Of a stretch of DNA of 64,000 bases, positions 1 to 9,137 are shown in pieces. A program made the translations under genes and the position numbers. Positions within the stretch are counted from its first letter, which is position 1, and the number at the start of each line of letters is the position of its first letter. A model generated the notes under the pieces. That model was not told the DNA's origin, did no database searches, and was given only the letters and a program-made list of their open reading frames with translations. The stretch is from Kutzneria sp. CA-103260 (GTDB lineage Bacteria > Actinomycetota > Actinomycetes > Mycobacteriales > Pseudonocardiaceae), in assembly GCF_018263855.1 (NCBI RefSeq), contig NZ_CP073318.1:4650001-4714000 (forward strand), written 5' to 3'.

Positions 1-282
1 CCGCCACCCCCTTTGGCGTTCCCGCCACACCGATCACCGTTACCCGATCGAGATAACGGGAACGCGTTCGAGGGTTACGGTCAATAACCTCCCGTGGACA
101 TGACTTCCCTGGTCAACACCGGTGCGCGCAGTCGAATGACTGATGTGGCGGAATCTGCCCGGTCACCCCGCGACCAGGCATTTGGTCATGTGACGGTGGC
201 CGCCTGACGGCCGCCCTCCACACCATTCAGGGGTTCACATTTGAGGACCGGTGCGCCGTGCCCTCTTCGAATCGGGAGCGAA

Positions 283-1572
283 ATGCGAGCCAACGAAGAC
301 GTGCTGGCGGCGAACGGGGGCGCCAGACTCCTGGCGTCGGTCACCTCCGAGCGGGGGCTGCGGATCGCCCGCCGCCTCAGCATGACCGTGTGGGCGGTGA
401 CGTTCGTCGGGCTGCCGCTGATCCTGGTCGGCTGGCAGGACAACGGCATGCTGGACCTGGAGGTGTACCGCAACGGCGGATTGGCCTGGCTGAACGGGAT
501 CTCGCTTTACGACGGCTTCCCGGGGACCCTGCCCGGGCCGCGGCTGCCGTTCACCTATCCCCCGCTGTCGGCGGTGCTGTTCAGCCTGTTCGCCTGGACG
601 CCGTACTGGCTGACCCGAGGGCTCGTCACGATGGTGAGCTTCCTCGCGCTGTCGGCGGCGACGGTGGTCGTGGCCGGGCGGCTGGACCACCGTCTGAAGT
701 GGACACTCGGGCCGGTGGCCGCGGTGGCCGCGTTCGGCCTGGAGCCGGTCAACTCGACGTTCAGCTTCGGCCAGGTCAACCTGGCGCTGATGGCGCTGGT
801 CGCGGTGGACTGCCTGGCGGTGAGGCGTTTTCGCGGCGTGCTGGTCGGGCTGGCGGCGGCGATCAAGCTGACGCCGGCCGTGTTCGTGCTGTACTTCCTG
901 GTCAAGCGGGACTGGAAGGCCGCCGCGACGTCGATCGCGTCCTTCGTCGGCTTCGGACTGGTCGGCTTCCTGTTCGACCCGGTCGATTCCCGCGAGTACT
1001 GGTTCAGCACGGTGTTCGACCCCAGCCGCATCGGTGGCCTGGCCTACATGAACAACCAGTCCATCCGCGGCGTGTTGCACCGGCTGCACCCGCTGCCGGT
1101 GGTCGAGACGCTGCTGTGGGCGGTGCTGACGATCATGGTGCTGGCCCTGGCCTGGCGGGCCGCCCGCCGCGCCGCCAACGACGTGGTCGCGCTGACCGCC
1201 ATCGCCGTGGCCGGGCTGCTGGCCTCGCCGGTTTCCTGGTCGCACCACTGGGTCTGGGCCGCGCCGGCGTTCCTGGCGCTGGGCTGGCAGCTGTGGCGGG
1301 CCCGGGCCTGGCGTTGGACTCCGGTGCTGCTGGGCGCGCTGGCGGTGTTCTGCGTCGCGCCGTTCAAGTGGATGCCCTCCAGCGACGACCGCGAGCTGAA
1401 CTGGACGCTGTGGCAGCACATTCCCGGCGACGCCTACGTCTGGCTGGCGATCGGGATGCTCACCGTGCTGGCCTTCAGGGCCAGCCGCTCCCGGCCGATC
1501 AGCACCTTGGACAGCGGGCTGCGGATCACGACCTCCACGAACAGCAGCGAGCCGCCGACCGCGAAGGCGTAG
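283..1572 (+). CDS. GT87-family polyprenol-phosphate mannosyltransferase (DUF2029)
   Basis: Multi-pass membrane protein of 429 aa that looks like the DUF2029/GT87 family, whose members (PimE type) transfer mannose from a polyprenyl-phosphate donor to glycolipids or polysaccharides on the outer face of the membrane. After the first membrane segment comes the motif LDLEVY with an aspartate at residue 58, the place of the catalytic Asp in this family. At least eight further hydrophobic segments follow. The start at ATG 283 is preferred over the longer frame from 241 because GGGAGCG lies just upstream. The last 46 codons run antisense through the 3' end of the acyltransferase gene. The acceptor cannot be told from sequence. 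Confidence 0.85.
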   Translation: MRANEDVLAANGGARLLASVTSERGLRIARRLSMTVWAVTFVGLPLILVGWQDNGMLDLEVYRNGGLAWLNGISLYDGFPGTLPGPRLPFTYPPLSAVLFSLFAWTPYWLTRGLVTMVSFLALSAATVVVAGRLDHRLKWTLGPVAAVAAFGLEPVNSTFSFGQVNLALMALVAVDCLAVRRFRGVLVGLAAAIKLTPAVFVLYFLVKRDWKAAATSIASFVGFGLVGFLFDPVDSREYWFSTVFDPSRIGGLAYMNNQSIRGVLHRLHPLPVVETLLWAVLTIMVLALAWRAARRAANDVVALTAIAVAGLLASPVSWSHHWVWAAPAFLALGWQLWRARAWRWTPVLLGALAVFCVAPFKWMPSSDDRELNWTLWQHIPGDAYVWLAIGMLTVLAFRASRSRPISTLDSGLRITTSTNSSEPPTAKA

Positions 1573-2579
1573 GCGGCCAGGGTCGCGGCGAACGGCCACA
1601 GGTGGGCCGGCAGCCAGCCGTCGTCGATCCAGTTGAACAGCCAGATGAACGCGGGGTGCACCAGGAAGACCCCGAACGACCGGGTCGAGGCGGCCGCCAC
1701 CAGGCGGTCGCCCGCCGACCCGGCCGGCGTCCGCCGCGACCACCACGAGCCCAGCAGGTACAGGCCCAGCACCACCGCGCCGAACCACGGCACCATCTCC
1801 GGGCCGAGCACGCTGGTCGCCTGCCACGGCGGCACGCCGCGCTCGATCTCCGTGAAGTACCAGGCCTCAGAAAACGCCAATGTGGCCAGAACTGTGGTGA
1901 CGACCAGGCCGCGGTGCTCGTCGATCCAGGCCTGGAACGCCTCGAAGTGGTACGCCGCAAGGCATCCGGCCACCAGGTAGAACTGGTAGCTGATGACCAG
2001 CGTGCCCTGGTTGGCCCACAGGTCGCCCAGCCACGAGTCGGCCGTCGGCGCCGGCGCGTAGGTCAGCGTCGCCGTCACCATCAGCTGCACCGCCAGGCTC
2101 ACACCCAGAACCGCCGCGTGGTGCCGGCGGGCCAGGTGCAACAGCCGCATCACCAACGGGAACAAGACGTAGAACTGCATCGACACCAACAGGAAGTACA
2201 GCTGGTACCAGCCGATGCCGCGGTAGAGGTCGTCCCACAACGTCTTGACCGCGTCCGGCAGGGTCAGCGGCGGCGCGTCCACCTGCTGCAGCCCGAAGTA
2301 CAGCACCGTCCACACCAGATACGGCACTCCCACCAGCGTCAGCCGCCGCAGCAGGAACCTCCCCGGCTCCAGCGTTCGGCCCCGGTACGTGTAGACCAGC
2401 ACGAACCCGGTGAGGAAGAAGAACATCGACCGGGTGAAGTGCAGCGGCGTGAGCAGGGCGTTGGCGGCCACGTTGCCGGGATCGCTGGTCTGGCTGATGG
2501 TGTGCACCGCGATCACCGCCGCGAACGTCACCACCCGGACCAGATCCACCTGCCTGAGATGACCCCTGCTGCCTGCCAC
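1434..2579 (-). CDS. Acyltransferase family 3 membrane protein (OafA/YrhL-like)
   Basis: A 381-aa integral membrane protein with about ten hydrophobic helices and the acyltransferase-3 pattern: an Arg/His-containing first helix (His at residue 26), a loop with a MFFFLTGFVL helix, and short basic loops. Family members O-acylate exopolysaccharides, lipids or antibiotics using cytoplasmic acyl-CoA. The start is a GTG. It lies 33 bp downstream of the NB-ARC regulator on the same strand and could be read from the same transcript. Its 3' end overlaps the convergent mannosyltransferase by 139 bp, so both may modify the same envelope glycan, but that is inference from position only. Confidence 0.85.
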   Translation of the reverse strand: MAGSRGHLRQVDLVRVVTFAAVIAVHTISQTSDPGNVAANALLTPLHFTRSMFFFLTGFVLVYTYRGRTLEPGRFLLRRLTLVGVPYLVWTVLYFGLQQVDAPPLTLPDAVKTLWDDLYRGIGWYQLYFLLVSMQFYVLFPLVMRLLHLARRHHAAVLGVSLAVQLMVTATLTYAPAPTADSWLGDLWANQGTLVISYQFYLVAGCLAAYHFEAFQAWIDEHRGLVVTTVLATLAFSEAWYFTEIERGVPPWQATSVLGPEMVPWFGAVVLGLYLLGSWWSRRTPAGSAGDRLVAAASTRSFGVFLVHPAFIWLFNWIDDGWLPAHLWPFAATLAAYAFAVGGSLLFVEVVIRSPLSKVLIGRERLALKASTVSIPIASQT

Positions 2580-2612
2580 GTGGTCAGCTTGCCCTGCCGA
2601 CCTGAGGGACGT

Positions 2613-4892
2613 TTAAGAACCCACGGATCCGGCCAGTCGGGCGCGCAGGGCGTCGGCGTCGGGGTGGTGCAGGTCGTCCAGGATGGGCAGCGCCCGCCGC
2701 CATGCCTGGTGTGCGGCGTGGGAGTCGCCGGCGTCCTGGTGGGTGTCGCCGAGGCGGATGAGTGTGTCGGCCTGTGGGTGGCGACTGCCCAACTTCTCGT
2801 ACAGGTCCAGCGCGTTGCGGTAGCAGTCGACGGCCCGCCGGTGCTCGCCGAGGTTGTGGTGGGCGAGGCCGAGGCTGTCCCAGGTATCGGCCTCGCCATG
2901 CTTGCTGCCGACGGCCCGGTGCAGTTCGAGGGCGTGGGTGCAGGATCGCAGCGCTTCCCCGTGCCGGCCCAACTCGGTCTGCATCCAGCCGACCGCGTTC
3001 AGCGCCTCCGCCTGCCCCGCCTGGTGCCCGGCCGCGCGGAACAGCGCGTAGGCCGCCTCGCCGTGCGCCAGCGCCTCCGGATTGTCGCCCAGCGCGTACG
3101 ACACGATGCCGAGATTGTTGTAGCTTCGGGCCTGTCCGACCAGATCGCCGAGCGGCTCGTCAAGCTCGATCGCCCGGTGCAGGACGTCTTGCGCCTCCGC
3201 ATGACGGCCAAGCCGGATGTGGGCGCGGGCCAGTTCACGCAGCGACCGGGCCTGCCCGTGTGGCTCACCCGCGCGTTCGGCCGCGTCGATCGCCACGAGC
3301 TGGGTGTCGACCATCTGCGCCCAATGCCCGGCACGGATGCAGAAGTTGGCCACGCTCCAGGCGATTCGCCAGGCATGAGTGTCGAAGCCGGCGCCGGCGG
3401 CCCGCTCGACAGCGGCCGGGAACACCGGGTTCTCGGCCCTGAACCACTGCCACGCCTGCTCGTCGTCGGCGAGTTCCTCCACGACGGCCCCCGGTTGGGG
3501 GTCGTTCAGGGGCAGCCGGTCGTTGGGTGGATTGAGCAGCACCATCGCGGCGTGCGCGGTGTGCAGGTAGTGATCGAGCATGCGGTGCAGGGCGGCCCGG
3601 CGCGACTGCTCGTTCTCGTCCTGGCGCGCCTTGGTGGCCGAGTAGGCCCGCAACAGGTCGTGGTAGGCGAACCGACCGGCGCTGGGTTCGGTGAGCAGCT
3701 GCGCCCTGGTCAGCTCGGACAGGGCCGCCCGGGCCTCGTCACGGTCCGTGCCGACGAGGCTTGCCGCGGCGGCCACCGAGATGACCGGGCCCGGATGCAG
3801 GCTCAGCAACCGGAACATCCGTGCCGCCGCAGCGCTCAACGTTCGGTACGACCAGGAGAACACCGCGCCGAGGTCGACGCTGGTGTCACCGATGTCCAAG
3901 GCGTGCAGGCGATCGCGGACGTCACGCAGCTGCCGGGCCAGCTCGGTCAGCGACAGGGTGGGCGTGAGGGTGGCTCGGGCGGCGACGATGCTCAGCGCCA
4001 GCGGCAGGTGCACGGACAACTCGATCAGGTCGTCGACGGCCTGCGGTTCGGCGGCCAGCCGTTCCGGGCCCAGCCGGCCCGCCAGCAGGTCGTAGGCCTC
4101 GGCGGTGGTCATCAGGTCCAGCGGGATCGGGCGCGCCCCCTCGCTGACGATCAGCCCGCCGAGGTGATCACGGCTCGTGACCACGGTCAGGCACTGGGCC
4201 GAGCCCGGCAGCAGCGGCCGGACCTGCCCGGTGTCGCGGGCGTTGTCCAGCACCACCAGCACGCGCCGGTCGGCCAGCTGCGACCGGTACAGCGCCGCCT
4301 GCTCGGCCAGGCCGGCCGGTATCCGCTGGGCCGGCACGCCCAGCGCGTCGAGGAACCCCCTGATCGCCTCGGCCGGCTGGACCGGCTGACCGCCGGGGTC
4401 GAAACCCCGGAGGTTCACGTAGAGCTGCCCGTCAGGAAACCGGTCCGCGACCTGATGCGACCAGTGCACGGCCAACGCCGTCTTGCCGACCCCGGCGGTG
4501 CCGTTGATCGTCGAGATCACCACGGTGCCGGTGCGGTCCAGCAAGCCGGTGAGCTCTTTGAGCTGGGACGCCCGACCGGTGAAACCCGCCACCGCGCACG
4601 GCAGCTGCCGGGGCACCGGGCCACTCGACCCGGCCGGCGGCGCGACCGTGGTGGCCGCGACCAGGGTGGCATTGTCGCGCGCCGCCGCGAGCAACTGTTC
4701 GCGGCGGCGCGGATCGAGCGCGAGAGCGTCGGCGAGCCGGCTCACCGACGACAGCCGCGGCTGTCTTCGCCCCGCCTCCAACACACTGATCGAGTGGACC
4801 GACACGCCGGACCGGTCCGCCAGTTCGTCCTGCGTCCAGCCGACCGAAAGCCGACATTCGCGCAGAAGCCCCCCAAACGCACTACCGCCCAT
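2613..4892 (-). CDS. XRE HTH / NB-ARC ATPase / TPR transcriptional regulator
   Basis: A 759-aa STAND-type regulator. An XRE-like helix-turn-helix occupies residues 5-60 (SVGWTQDELADRSGVS...). The P-loop GTAGVGKTA is at 131-139, with a Walker B-like RRVLVVLDN further on, and TPR-like repeats fill the last 240 residues (repeated SYNNLG, YxLG and RHGEAL-type helices). Proteins of this build are AfsR/SARP-like activators without the SARP domain; ligand or partner binding to the TPRs is thought to release the ATPase. The start at 4892 is chosen because GGGGGAGGAA sits directly upstream; the open frame to 5081 has no family-like sequence. Target genes are unknown; the acyltransferase just downstream is a candidate. 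Confidence 0.88.
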   Translation of the reverse strand: MGGSAFGGLLRECRLSVGWTQDELADRSGVSVHSISVLEAGRRQPRLSSVSRLADALALDPRRREQLLAAARDNATLVAATTVAPPAGSSGPVPRQLPCAVAGFTGRASQLKELTGLLDRTGTVVISTINGTAGVGKTALAVHWSHQVADRFPDGQLYVNLRGFDPGGQPVQPAEAIRGFLDALGVPAQRIPAGLAEQAALYRSQLADRRVLVVLDNARDTGQVRPLLPGSAQCLTVVTSRDHLGGLIVSEGARPIPLDLMTTAEAYDLLAGRLGPERLAAEPQAVDDLIELSVHLPLALSIVAARATLTPTLSLTELARQLRDVRDRLHALDIGDTSVDLGAVFSWSYRTLSAAAARMFRLLSLHPGPVISVAAAASLVGTDRDEARAALSELTRAQLLTEPSAGRFAYHDLLRAYSATKARQDENEQSRRAALHRMLDHYLHTAHAAMVLLNPPNDRLPLNDPQPGAVVEELADDEQAWQWFRAENPVFPAAVERAAGAGFDTHAWRIAWSVANFCIRAGHWAQMVDTQLVAIDAAERAGEPHGQARSLRELARAHIRLGRHAEAQDVLHRAIELDEPLGDLVGQARSYNNLGIVSYALGDNPEALAHGEAAYALFRAAGHQAGQAEALNAVGWMQTELGRHGEALRSCTHALELHRAVGSKHGEADTWDSLGLAHHNLGEHRRAVDCYRNALDLYEKLGSRHPQADTLIRLGDTHQDAGDSHAAHQAWRRALPILDDLHHPDADALRARLAGSVGS

Positions 4893-5061
4893 TTCCTCCC
4901 CCTGGAAACGGTCAGCCGCTGATCCCGCACAACCCTGTCGGACCATACCTGGTCGACGGGCCGTGCGGGTTCGACTTCGGGCTGTCCGGGGGAGAGAGCA
5001 GGGCGGCGGGAGCCGGTTATGCGGCAAAGGTCGCTTGTTCGGCCTGGCGCGGCGAAGCGGA

Positions 5062-5091
5062 GGGGACCGGCGCGGCGCCACGCCGGTCCCC
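5062..5091 (-). terminator. Hairpin terminator after the small secreted protein
   Basis: Perfect 11-bp stem (GGGGACCGGCG / CGCCGGTCCCC) with an 8-nt loop, 24 bp beyond the stop codon of the secreted-protein gene. No U-tract, as usual in actinomycetes. The rest of the 222-bp gap up to the regulator start holds no gene I can support. Confidence 0.6.
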
Positions 5092-5114
5092 GACCCGCTC
5101 AGAACCTCTTCGTG

Positions 5115-5537
5115 CTAGTAGTTGCAGTAAGGCACGAGGTTGATGCTCTTGGCGTAAGCGTTGTCCACGTAGGGCGCGTAGGCCCACGCGTACCTCTGCA
5201 ACTTCACACCGTTGTGGTTGTAGTACTCGTATACCACGTGGTACCAGTAGGGCTGTCCGGGGATCACAGCCTGCCCCCGGTCGCTCCAGCAGTCGGCGCC
5301 GATCCCGTCCGTGGGGACGTTCGGATTGTTGCTGTACAGGAGGTCCGGGACAGGAGCCTTGTCCTGGTTGTCAACCTTGTTGTAGTCGTTGTACAACCCC
5401 ACGTTGTGCCCGGCGGTCAGGTGGATTCCCTGCACATCCAGCGGGGCCGCGGTCGCCGGTCCGGCGGCCACCACTCCACCCACTACCGCAGCGCCGATGA
5501 GCGCCGCGGTCGCGGCCAGCTTCTTTCCGATGTACAT
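5115..5537 (-). CDS. Small secreted protein of unknown function
   Basis: A 140-aa precursor with a clear Sec signal peptide: KK at residues 5-6, a hydrophobic Ala/Val/Gly core, and cleavage expected after ATAA near residue 31. The mature part is about 109 aa, rich in Tyr and Asn, with two cysteines (ADCWS and the C-terminal VPYCNY) that could form one disulfide. The start at ATG 5537 is supported by GGGGAGAAAAGG just upstream; the longer open frame is not. I do not recognise the family. An 11-bp-spaced direct repeat lies about 130 bp upstream. Confidence 0.75.
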   Translation of the reverse strand: MYIGKKLAATAALIGAAVVGGVVAAGPATAAPLDVQGIHLTAGHNVGLYNDYNKVDNQDKAPVPDLLYSNNPNVPTDGIGADCWSDRGQAVIPGQPYWYHVVYEYYNHNGVKLQRYAWAYAPYVDNAYAKSINLVPYCNY

Positions 5538-5662
5538 AAGCCTTTTCTCCCCAATCGAGGCTGTACCCCATGCCGGCAAGAGGCGACGGTCCCCCGTTTT
5601 CCCGCCCCTGCCGTTGCCCAACATCCTCTCCGCCGCGGATGAGGATCTCCATGACGGCGGCT

Positions 5663-5683
5663 TGTCGTTCGCCTGTCGTTCGC
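5663..5683. repeat. Two 10-bp direct repeats at 11-bp spacing upstream of the secreted-protein gene
   Basis: TGTCGTTCGC occurs twice, one base apart (5663-5672 and 5674-5683). Direct repeats one helical turn apart are the layout of SARP binding sites, but the heptamer is not the classic TCGAGXX. They sit in the gap between padR and the secreted-protein gene. Confidence 0.4.
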
Positions 5684-5700
5684 ACCGTGACCGAAGGCCG

Positions 5701-6222
5701 TCAGGGGCGTTCGGCGATGCGGCGGGCGGCTTCCTCCGACCAGCCGAGCATGGCCTCGTTCAGGCGTAGCGACAGGTCCATGGACAGGTTGTGCGGGCCG
5801 TGCGGCGGGGAGATGGCGGCGCTGCGCTCCATCATGGTGAGCAGGCCCTTTCGGCGTTCCCGCAACGCCTCGATGTCGCGGGCCAGCACGTGCAGGGCTT
5901 CCACGCGGGTCAGGACGGTGGACAGCAGCCAGGCCCGCAGATACACCTCGCTACGCATGGTGCGGTCCGGCTCCACGTCAACCAGCCAGTGCCGCAACTC
6001 GGCCCGGCCGTCGGCGGTGATGGCGTAGATCCGCTTGCCGCGATTGCCCTCCTCGACGATCTCCACGTGCCCGTCGGCCGACAACCGTGCCAGTTCGGGG
6101 TAGAGCTGGTGGTTGCGGGCGTTCCATATCTGCCGCAGCGGGTCCTCGAACAGCTTGGCCAGCGCGTAGCCGCTGTTGGGGCCGAGGTTGAGCAGCCCCA
6201 ACAGCGCGTGCCGCAACGACAT
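5701..6222 (-). CDS. PadR-family transcriptional regulator
   Basis: A 173-aa protein with an N-terminal winged helix of the PadR type (HALLGLLNLGPNSGYALAKLF then YPELARLSADGHVEIVEEG) and the C-terminal Vir-like helices (AEARERRKGL-type region) used for dimerisation. PadR proteins are usually repressors of adjacent exporters released by small molecules. Its start overlaps the stop of the ABC transporter in TGATG, so the two are co-translated and the regulator most likely controls its own operon through the repeats before the ABC gene. Confidence 0.88.
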   Translation of the reverse strand: MSLRHALLGLLNLGPNSGYALAKLFEDPLRQIWNARNHQLYPELARLSADGHVEIVEEGNRGKRIYAITADGRAELRHWLVDVEPDRTMRSEVYLRAWLLSTVLTRVEALHVLARDIEALRERRKGLLTMMERSAAISPPHGPHNLSMDLSLRLNEAMLGWSEEAARRIAERP

Positions 6223-8225
6223 CAGGAGCTCCGCTCGGGGGCGTCCAGGTAGGCCGCGGCCTGGAGCGTGAACAGGTGCGCGTACTCCTGGTCGGCGGCC
6301 ATCAGCTCGGCGTGCGTGCCGTACTCGGCGAGCTTTCCGTTCTCCAGCAACAGGATCCGGTCGGCCTGACGCACGGTGGAGAACCGGTGCGAGATGTAGA
6401 GCGTGGTGCGCCCCTCGGACAGGTTGCGCAGCCGGGCGAACAGGTCGTGCTCGGCCTGGGCGTCCAGCGCCGAGGTCGGCTCGTCCAGGATCAGCAGCGG
6501 CGCGTCCCGCATGAACGCCCGGCTCAGCACGATCTTCTGCCACTCGCCGCCGGACAGGTTGGCGCCCTCGTTGAACCAGCGGCCCAGCGGCGTGTCCAGG
6601 CCCATCCGCATGCCGGCGATCAGCTCGTCGGCGCCGCCGGCGACGGCCGACTTCTCGATCAGCGCCCGGTCGGTGACGTGCTCGATGTCGCCGAGGCCGA
6701 TGTTCTCCGAGGCGCTGGCCTGGTAGGTCACGTAGTCCTGGAACATGGCGCTGATCTGGCGGCGCAGCGCGTCCGGGTCGTACTCGCGGATGTCCACGCC
6801 GTCCAACAGGATCCGGCCGCTGGTCGGGTCGTAGAGCCGGCACAGCAGCTTGAACAGCGTCGACTTGCCGGCGCCGTTGCGGCCGACCACGGCGGTGGTC
6901 TGGCCGGGGCGGATCTCGAAGCTGACCCCGTTGAGGGCCACCGAATCCGTGCCCGGATAGGCGAACGTGACGTCCTCGAACACCACGTGCCCGCGGATCC
7001 GCTCGGGCAGCGGGCGCGGGCGCGCCGGCGCGACCACCGCCGGCTCCGTGGCCAGCAGCTTGTACAGGTTGTCCAGATACAGGTTGTTCTCGTACATCCC
7101 GGTGAAACCGCTGAACAGCTGGGAGACCGACTGCTGCACCGAGTTCGAGGCCTGGGTGAACAGCAGCAGGTCGCCGACGGTGAGCCGGCCGGCGACCGCC
7201 TGCAGCGCGATGTACAGGTACGTCAGGGATCCGGTGATGGTGGTGATCAGGCCCCAGCCGGTGCCGCGCAGGTTCCGCTCGGTGACCAGCTTGCGGTTGC
7301 GGGTGAAGTAGACGGCGCTGATCCGGCGGAACCGGTCCACCAGGTAGTCGCCGAGGCCGAAGAGCTTGACCTCCTTGGCGTACGTGTCGGTGGTGACCAG
7401 GGAGGACAGGTAGTCCATCCGGCGGCGGATCGGCGAGGTCCACACCGCGAAGACGTAACTGCGGGCCCCGTAACGGGAATCGGCGATGAACGCCGGGATC
7501 GGCGAGAGCACCGCGACCAGCGCCAGCAGTGGGCTGATCGACAGCAGCAGCGCGATCATGCTGGCGAACGTGATGCCGGTGCGGATCAGCCCGAACACCG
7601 AGGTCAGCATGGCCACCGGCCGGGACGGGGCCTCGTCCTGGGCCTGCCGGATCAGGTCGTAGGACGACGATCCCTCGAAGAAGGCCAGGTCCAGACGGCT
7701 GGCGTGGGCCATCACCCGCAGCCGGATGGTCTGCGACACCCGGTCGGACAGCACCTGCTGGCTGATCGTGGAGGCCGCCGTCATCAGCGCGTTCAGCACA
7801 TACACCAGCAGTTGCAGGGCGGCCACCGCGATGATCGCCTGCACCGTGGTCAGCGTGACCGGGCCCAGCCGCACCGCGTCCGGCAGGTGCTCGGCGTGCA
7901 CCCGGATCGCCCCGGTCACCGAGTCGATCAGCAGCTTGGAGATGTACGCCGTCGCCGTCGGGGTGAGGCCGCCGACCAGGGTGGCGAACACCAGCCACAG
8001 CGTGGGCCAGCGGCCCGCGTCCCAGGCCAGCTTGACCACCCGGGGCAGGCCCTTGAGCAGGCCGCCCACCGAGCGGCGCAGCCGGGCCAGCCGGGACCGG
8101 AGGTCCTTGGGCTCGTCCGACGGCTCCGGATCCGGGATGTCCACCGAGCCGGTGAGCCCGCTGTCCGGCACCGTCGTCGTCCGGCCCCGCCGACCGCCAC
8201 CGGGCCGACCGCCGCCTGGCATCAT
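6222..8225 (-). CDS. ABC exporter, fused membrane and ATPase domains
   Basis: A 667-aa half-transporter of the ABCB type: about 60 hydrophilic residues, six membrane helices (roughly 65-370), then the nucleotide-binding domain with Walker A GRNGAGKST, Walker B LLILDEPTSALD and an H-loop in LYISHRFST. The signature reads LSGGEWQK instead of LSGGQ, a variant seen in some peptide/antibiotic exporters. It probably acts as a homodimer exporting a hydrophobic compound; the substrate is unknown. Start at ATG 8225 (a second ATG follows at once) with GGGGGGAAG upstream. The padR gene overlaps its stop. Confidence 0.88.
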   Translation of the reverse strand: MMPGGGRPGGGRRGRTTTVPDSGLTGSVDIPDPEPSDEPKDLRSRLARLRRSVGGLLKGLPRVVKLAWDAGRWPTLWLVFATLVGGLTPTATAYISKLLIDSVTGAIRVHAEHLPDAVRLGPVTLTTVQAIIAVAALQLLVYVLNALMTAASTISQQVLSDRVSQTIRLRVMAHASRLDLAFFEGSSSYDLIRQAQDEAPSRPVAMLTSVFGLIRTGITFASMIALLLSISPLLALVAVLSPIPAFIADSRYGARSYVFAVWTSPIRRRMDYLSSLVTTDTYAKEVKLFGLGDYLVDRFRRISAVYFTRNRKLVTERNLRGTGWGLITTITGSLTYLYIALQAVAGRLTVGDLLLFTQASNSVQQSVSQLFSGFTGMYENNLYLDNLYKLLATEPAVVAPARPRPLPERIRGHVVFEDVTFAYPGTDSVALNGVSFEIRPGQTTAVVGRNGAGKSTLFKLLCRLYDPTSGRILLDGVDIREYDPDALRRQISAMFQDYVTYQASASENIGLGDIEHVTDRALIEKSAVAGGADELIAGMRMGLDTPLGRWFNEGANLSGGEWQKIVLSRAFMRDAPLLILDEPTSALDAQAEHDLFARLRNLSEGRTTLYISHRFSTVRQADRILLLENGKLAEYGTHAELMAADQEYAHLFTLQAAAYLDAPERSS

Positions 8226-8242
8226 GCTTCCCCCCAAACAGA

Positions 8243-8281
8243 TCGACCTCGATAGGTCGAACTCGATAGGTGAGTACAGTA
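8243..8281. promoter_or_regulatory. Putative PadR operator region before the ABC exporter
   Basis: The short region upstream of the exporter start contains an inverted repeat TCGACCT-cgat-AGGTCGA (8243-8260), a direct repeat CTCGATAGGT at 8248-8257 and 8262-8271 (14-bp period), and a GTACaGTAC dyad (8273-8281). It lies between the divergent exporter and PPTase genes, so either could be controlled. PadR binding is inferred from the operon. Confidence 0.5.
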
Positions 8282-8333
8282 CACCGGATCGGACGCCGAA
8301 GTCACCGGAATAGCCCGTTGCCCCGGCCCTACC

Positions 8334-9077
8334 GTGGCAGACGTGGCTGCTGATCCTCTGCTCGACGGCGAGTGCCGAGTCTGGTGGGCCCGGCCCGACC
8401 AGGCGCCCGACGACCTGCTGCTGGCCGTCGTGCCCGAGGCCGAGCAGCGCCGGGCCGCCCGCTACCGGCAGCGGCTGGACCGGCTCCGATCCCTCACCGG
8501 CGCCTGGCTGCTGCGCACCGCCGTCGCCGCCCTGACCGGCGAGCGCCCGTCCGACGTGCTGGTCGACCGGACCTGCGCCGACTGCGGCCAGCAGCACGGC
8601 CGCCCCCGCCTGCCCGCCGCCGTCGGCATCGAGGTCTCCGTCTCCCATGCCGGCGAACGCGTCGCCGTGGCCCTCACCCGCCTCGGCGAGGTCGGCATCG
8701 ACGTCGAGTTCGCCCCGCTGGCCAACCACTTCGACCACGAGCTCGCCGAGAACGCCCTCAGCCCACAAGAACTGTCTATTGTCGACAGATCAGATAATCC
8801 CGGCATGGACTTCCGCCAGCTGTGGGTGCGCAAGGAGGCGCTGCTCAAGGCCACCGGCCACGGTCTGCGCATACCCATGAGCCGCATCGAGGTCTCCCCC
8901 GCCACCGACCCGCCCGCCCTGCTCGCCTGGCCCCTGGACATCCCCGTCGACCAGGTCCGACTGGCCACGCTCGACCCCGGCCCCCGCCACCACGCCGCCG
9001 TCGCCGTGCTCACCGGCCAGCCGATGGTCGTCCACGAGCTGGACGCGGAACTCCTGCTCTGGCCGGAGCCGGACTAA
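8334..9077 (+). CDS. 4'-phosphopantetheinyl transferase, Sfp type
   Basis: A 247-aa enzyme that transfers the phosphopantetheine arm of CoA to a serine of carrier proteins, as needed for polyketide, nonribosomal peptide or fatty-acid synthesis. The Mg2+/CoA motif GIDVE is at 121-125, SVSHAG at 102-107, and WVRKEALLKATG at 164-175 carries the catalytic Glu/Lys. A CADCG motif near residue 81 is common in actinomycete members. Start is a GTG at 8334 with no clear Shine-Dalgarno, so it may be leaderless; a second GTG lies at 8343. It is transcribed away from the exporter/padR operon. Confidence 0.93.
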   Translation: MADVAADPLLDGECRVWWARPDQAPDDLLLAVVPEAEQRRAARYRQRLDRLRSLTGAWLLRTAVAALTGERPSDVLVDRTCADCGQQHGRPRLPAAVGIEVSVSHAGERVAVALTRLGEVGIDVEFAPLANHFDHELAENALSPQELSIVDRSDNPGMDFRQLWVRKEALLKATGHGLRIPMSRIEVSPATDPPALLAWPLDIPVDQVRLATLDPGPRHHAAVAVLTGQPMVVHELDAELLLWPEPD

Positions 9078-9137
9078 ACGGAACTTAGATTCCGAGTAGG
9101 GTTGGTCCCGTCCACGAACGACGGAGGGACGACTGAC

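Noticed and set aside
1..282. Inverted repeat CCGTTA/TAACGG at 37-59 and possible promoter before the first gene
   Set aside because: Arms of only 6 bp; no convincing -35/-10 pair. I see nothing else in this stretch.
258..4922. 1,554-codon open frame on the plus strand
   Set aside because: It covers four real genes on both strands, is Arg/Gly/Pro/Gln-rich and has no domain; a GC-skew shadow.
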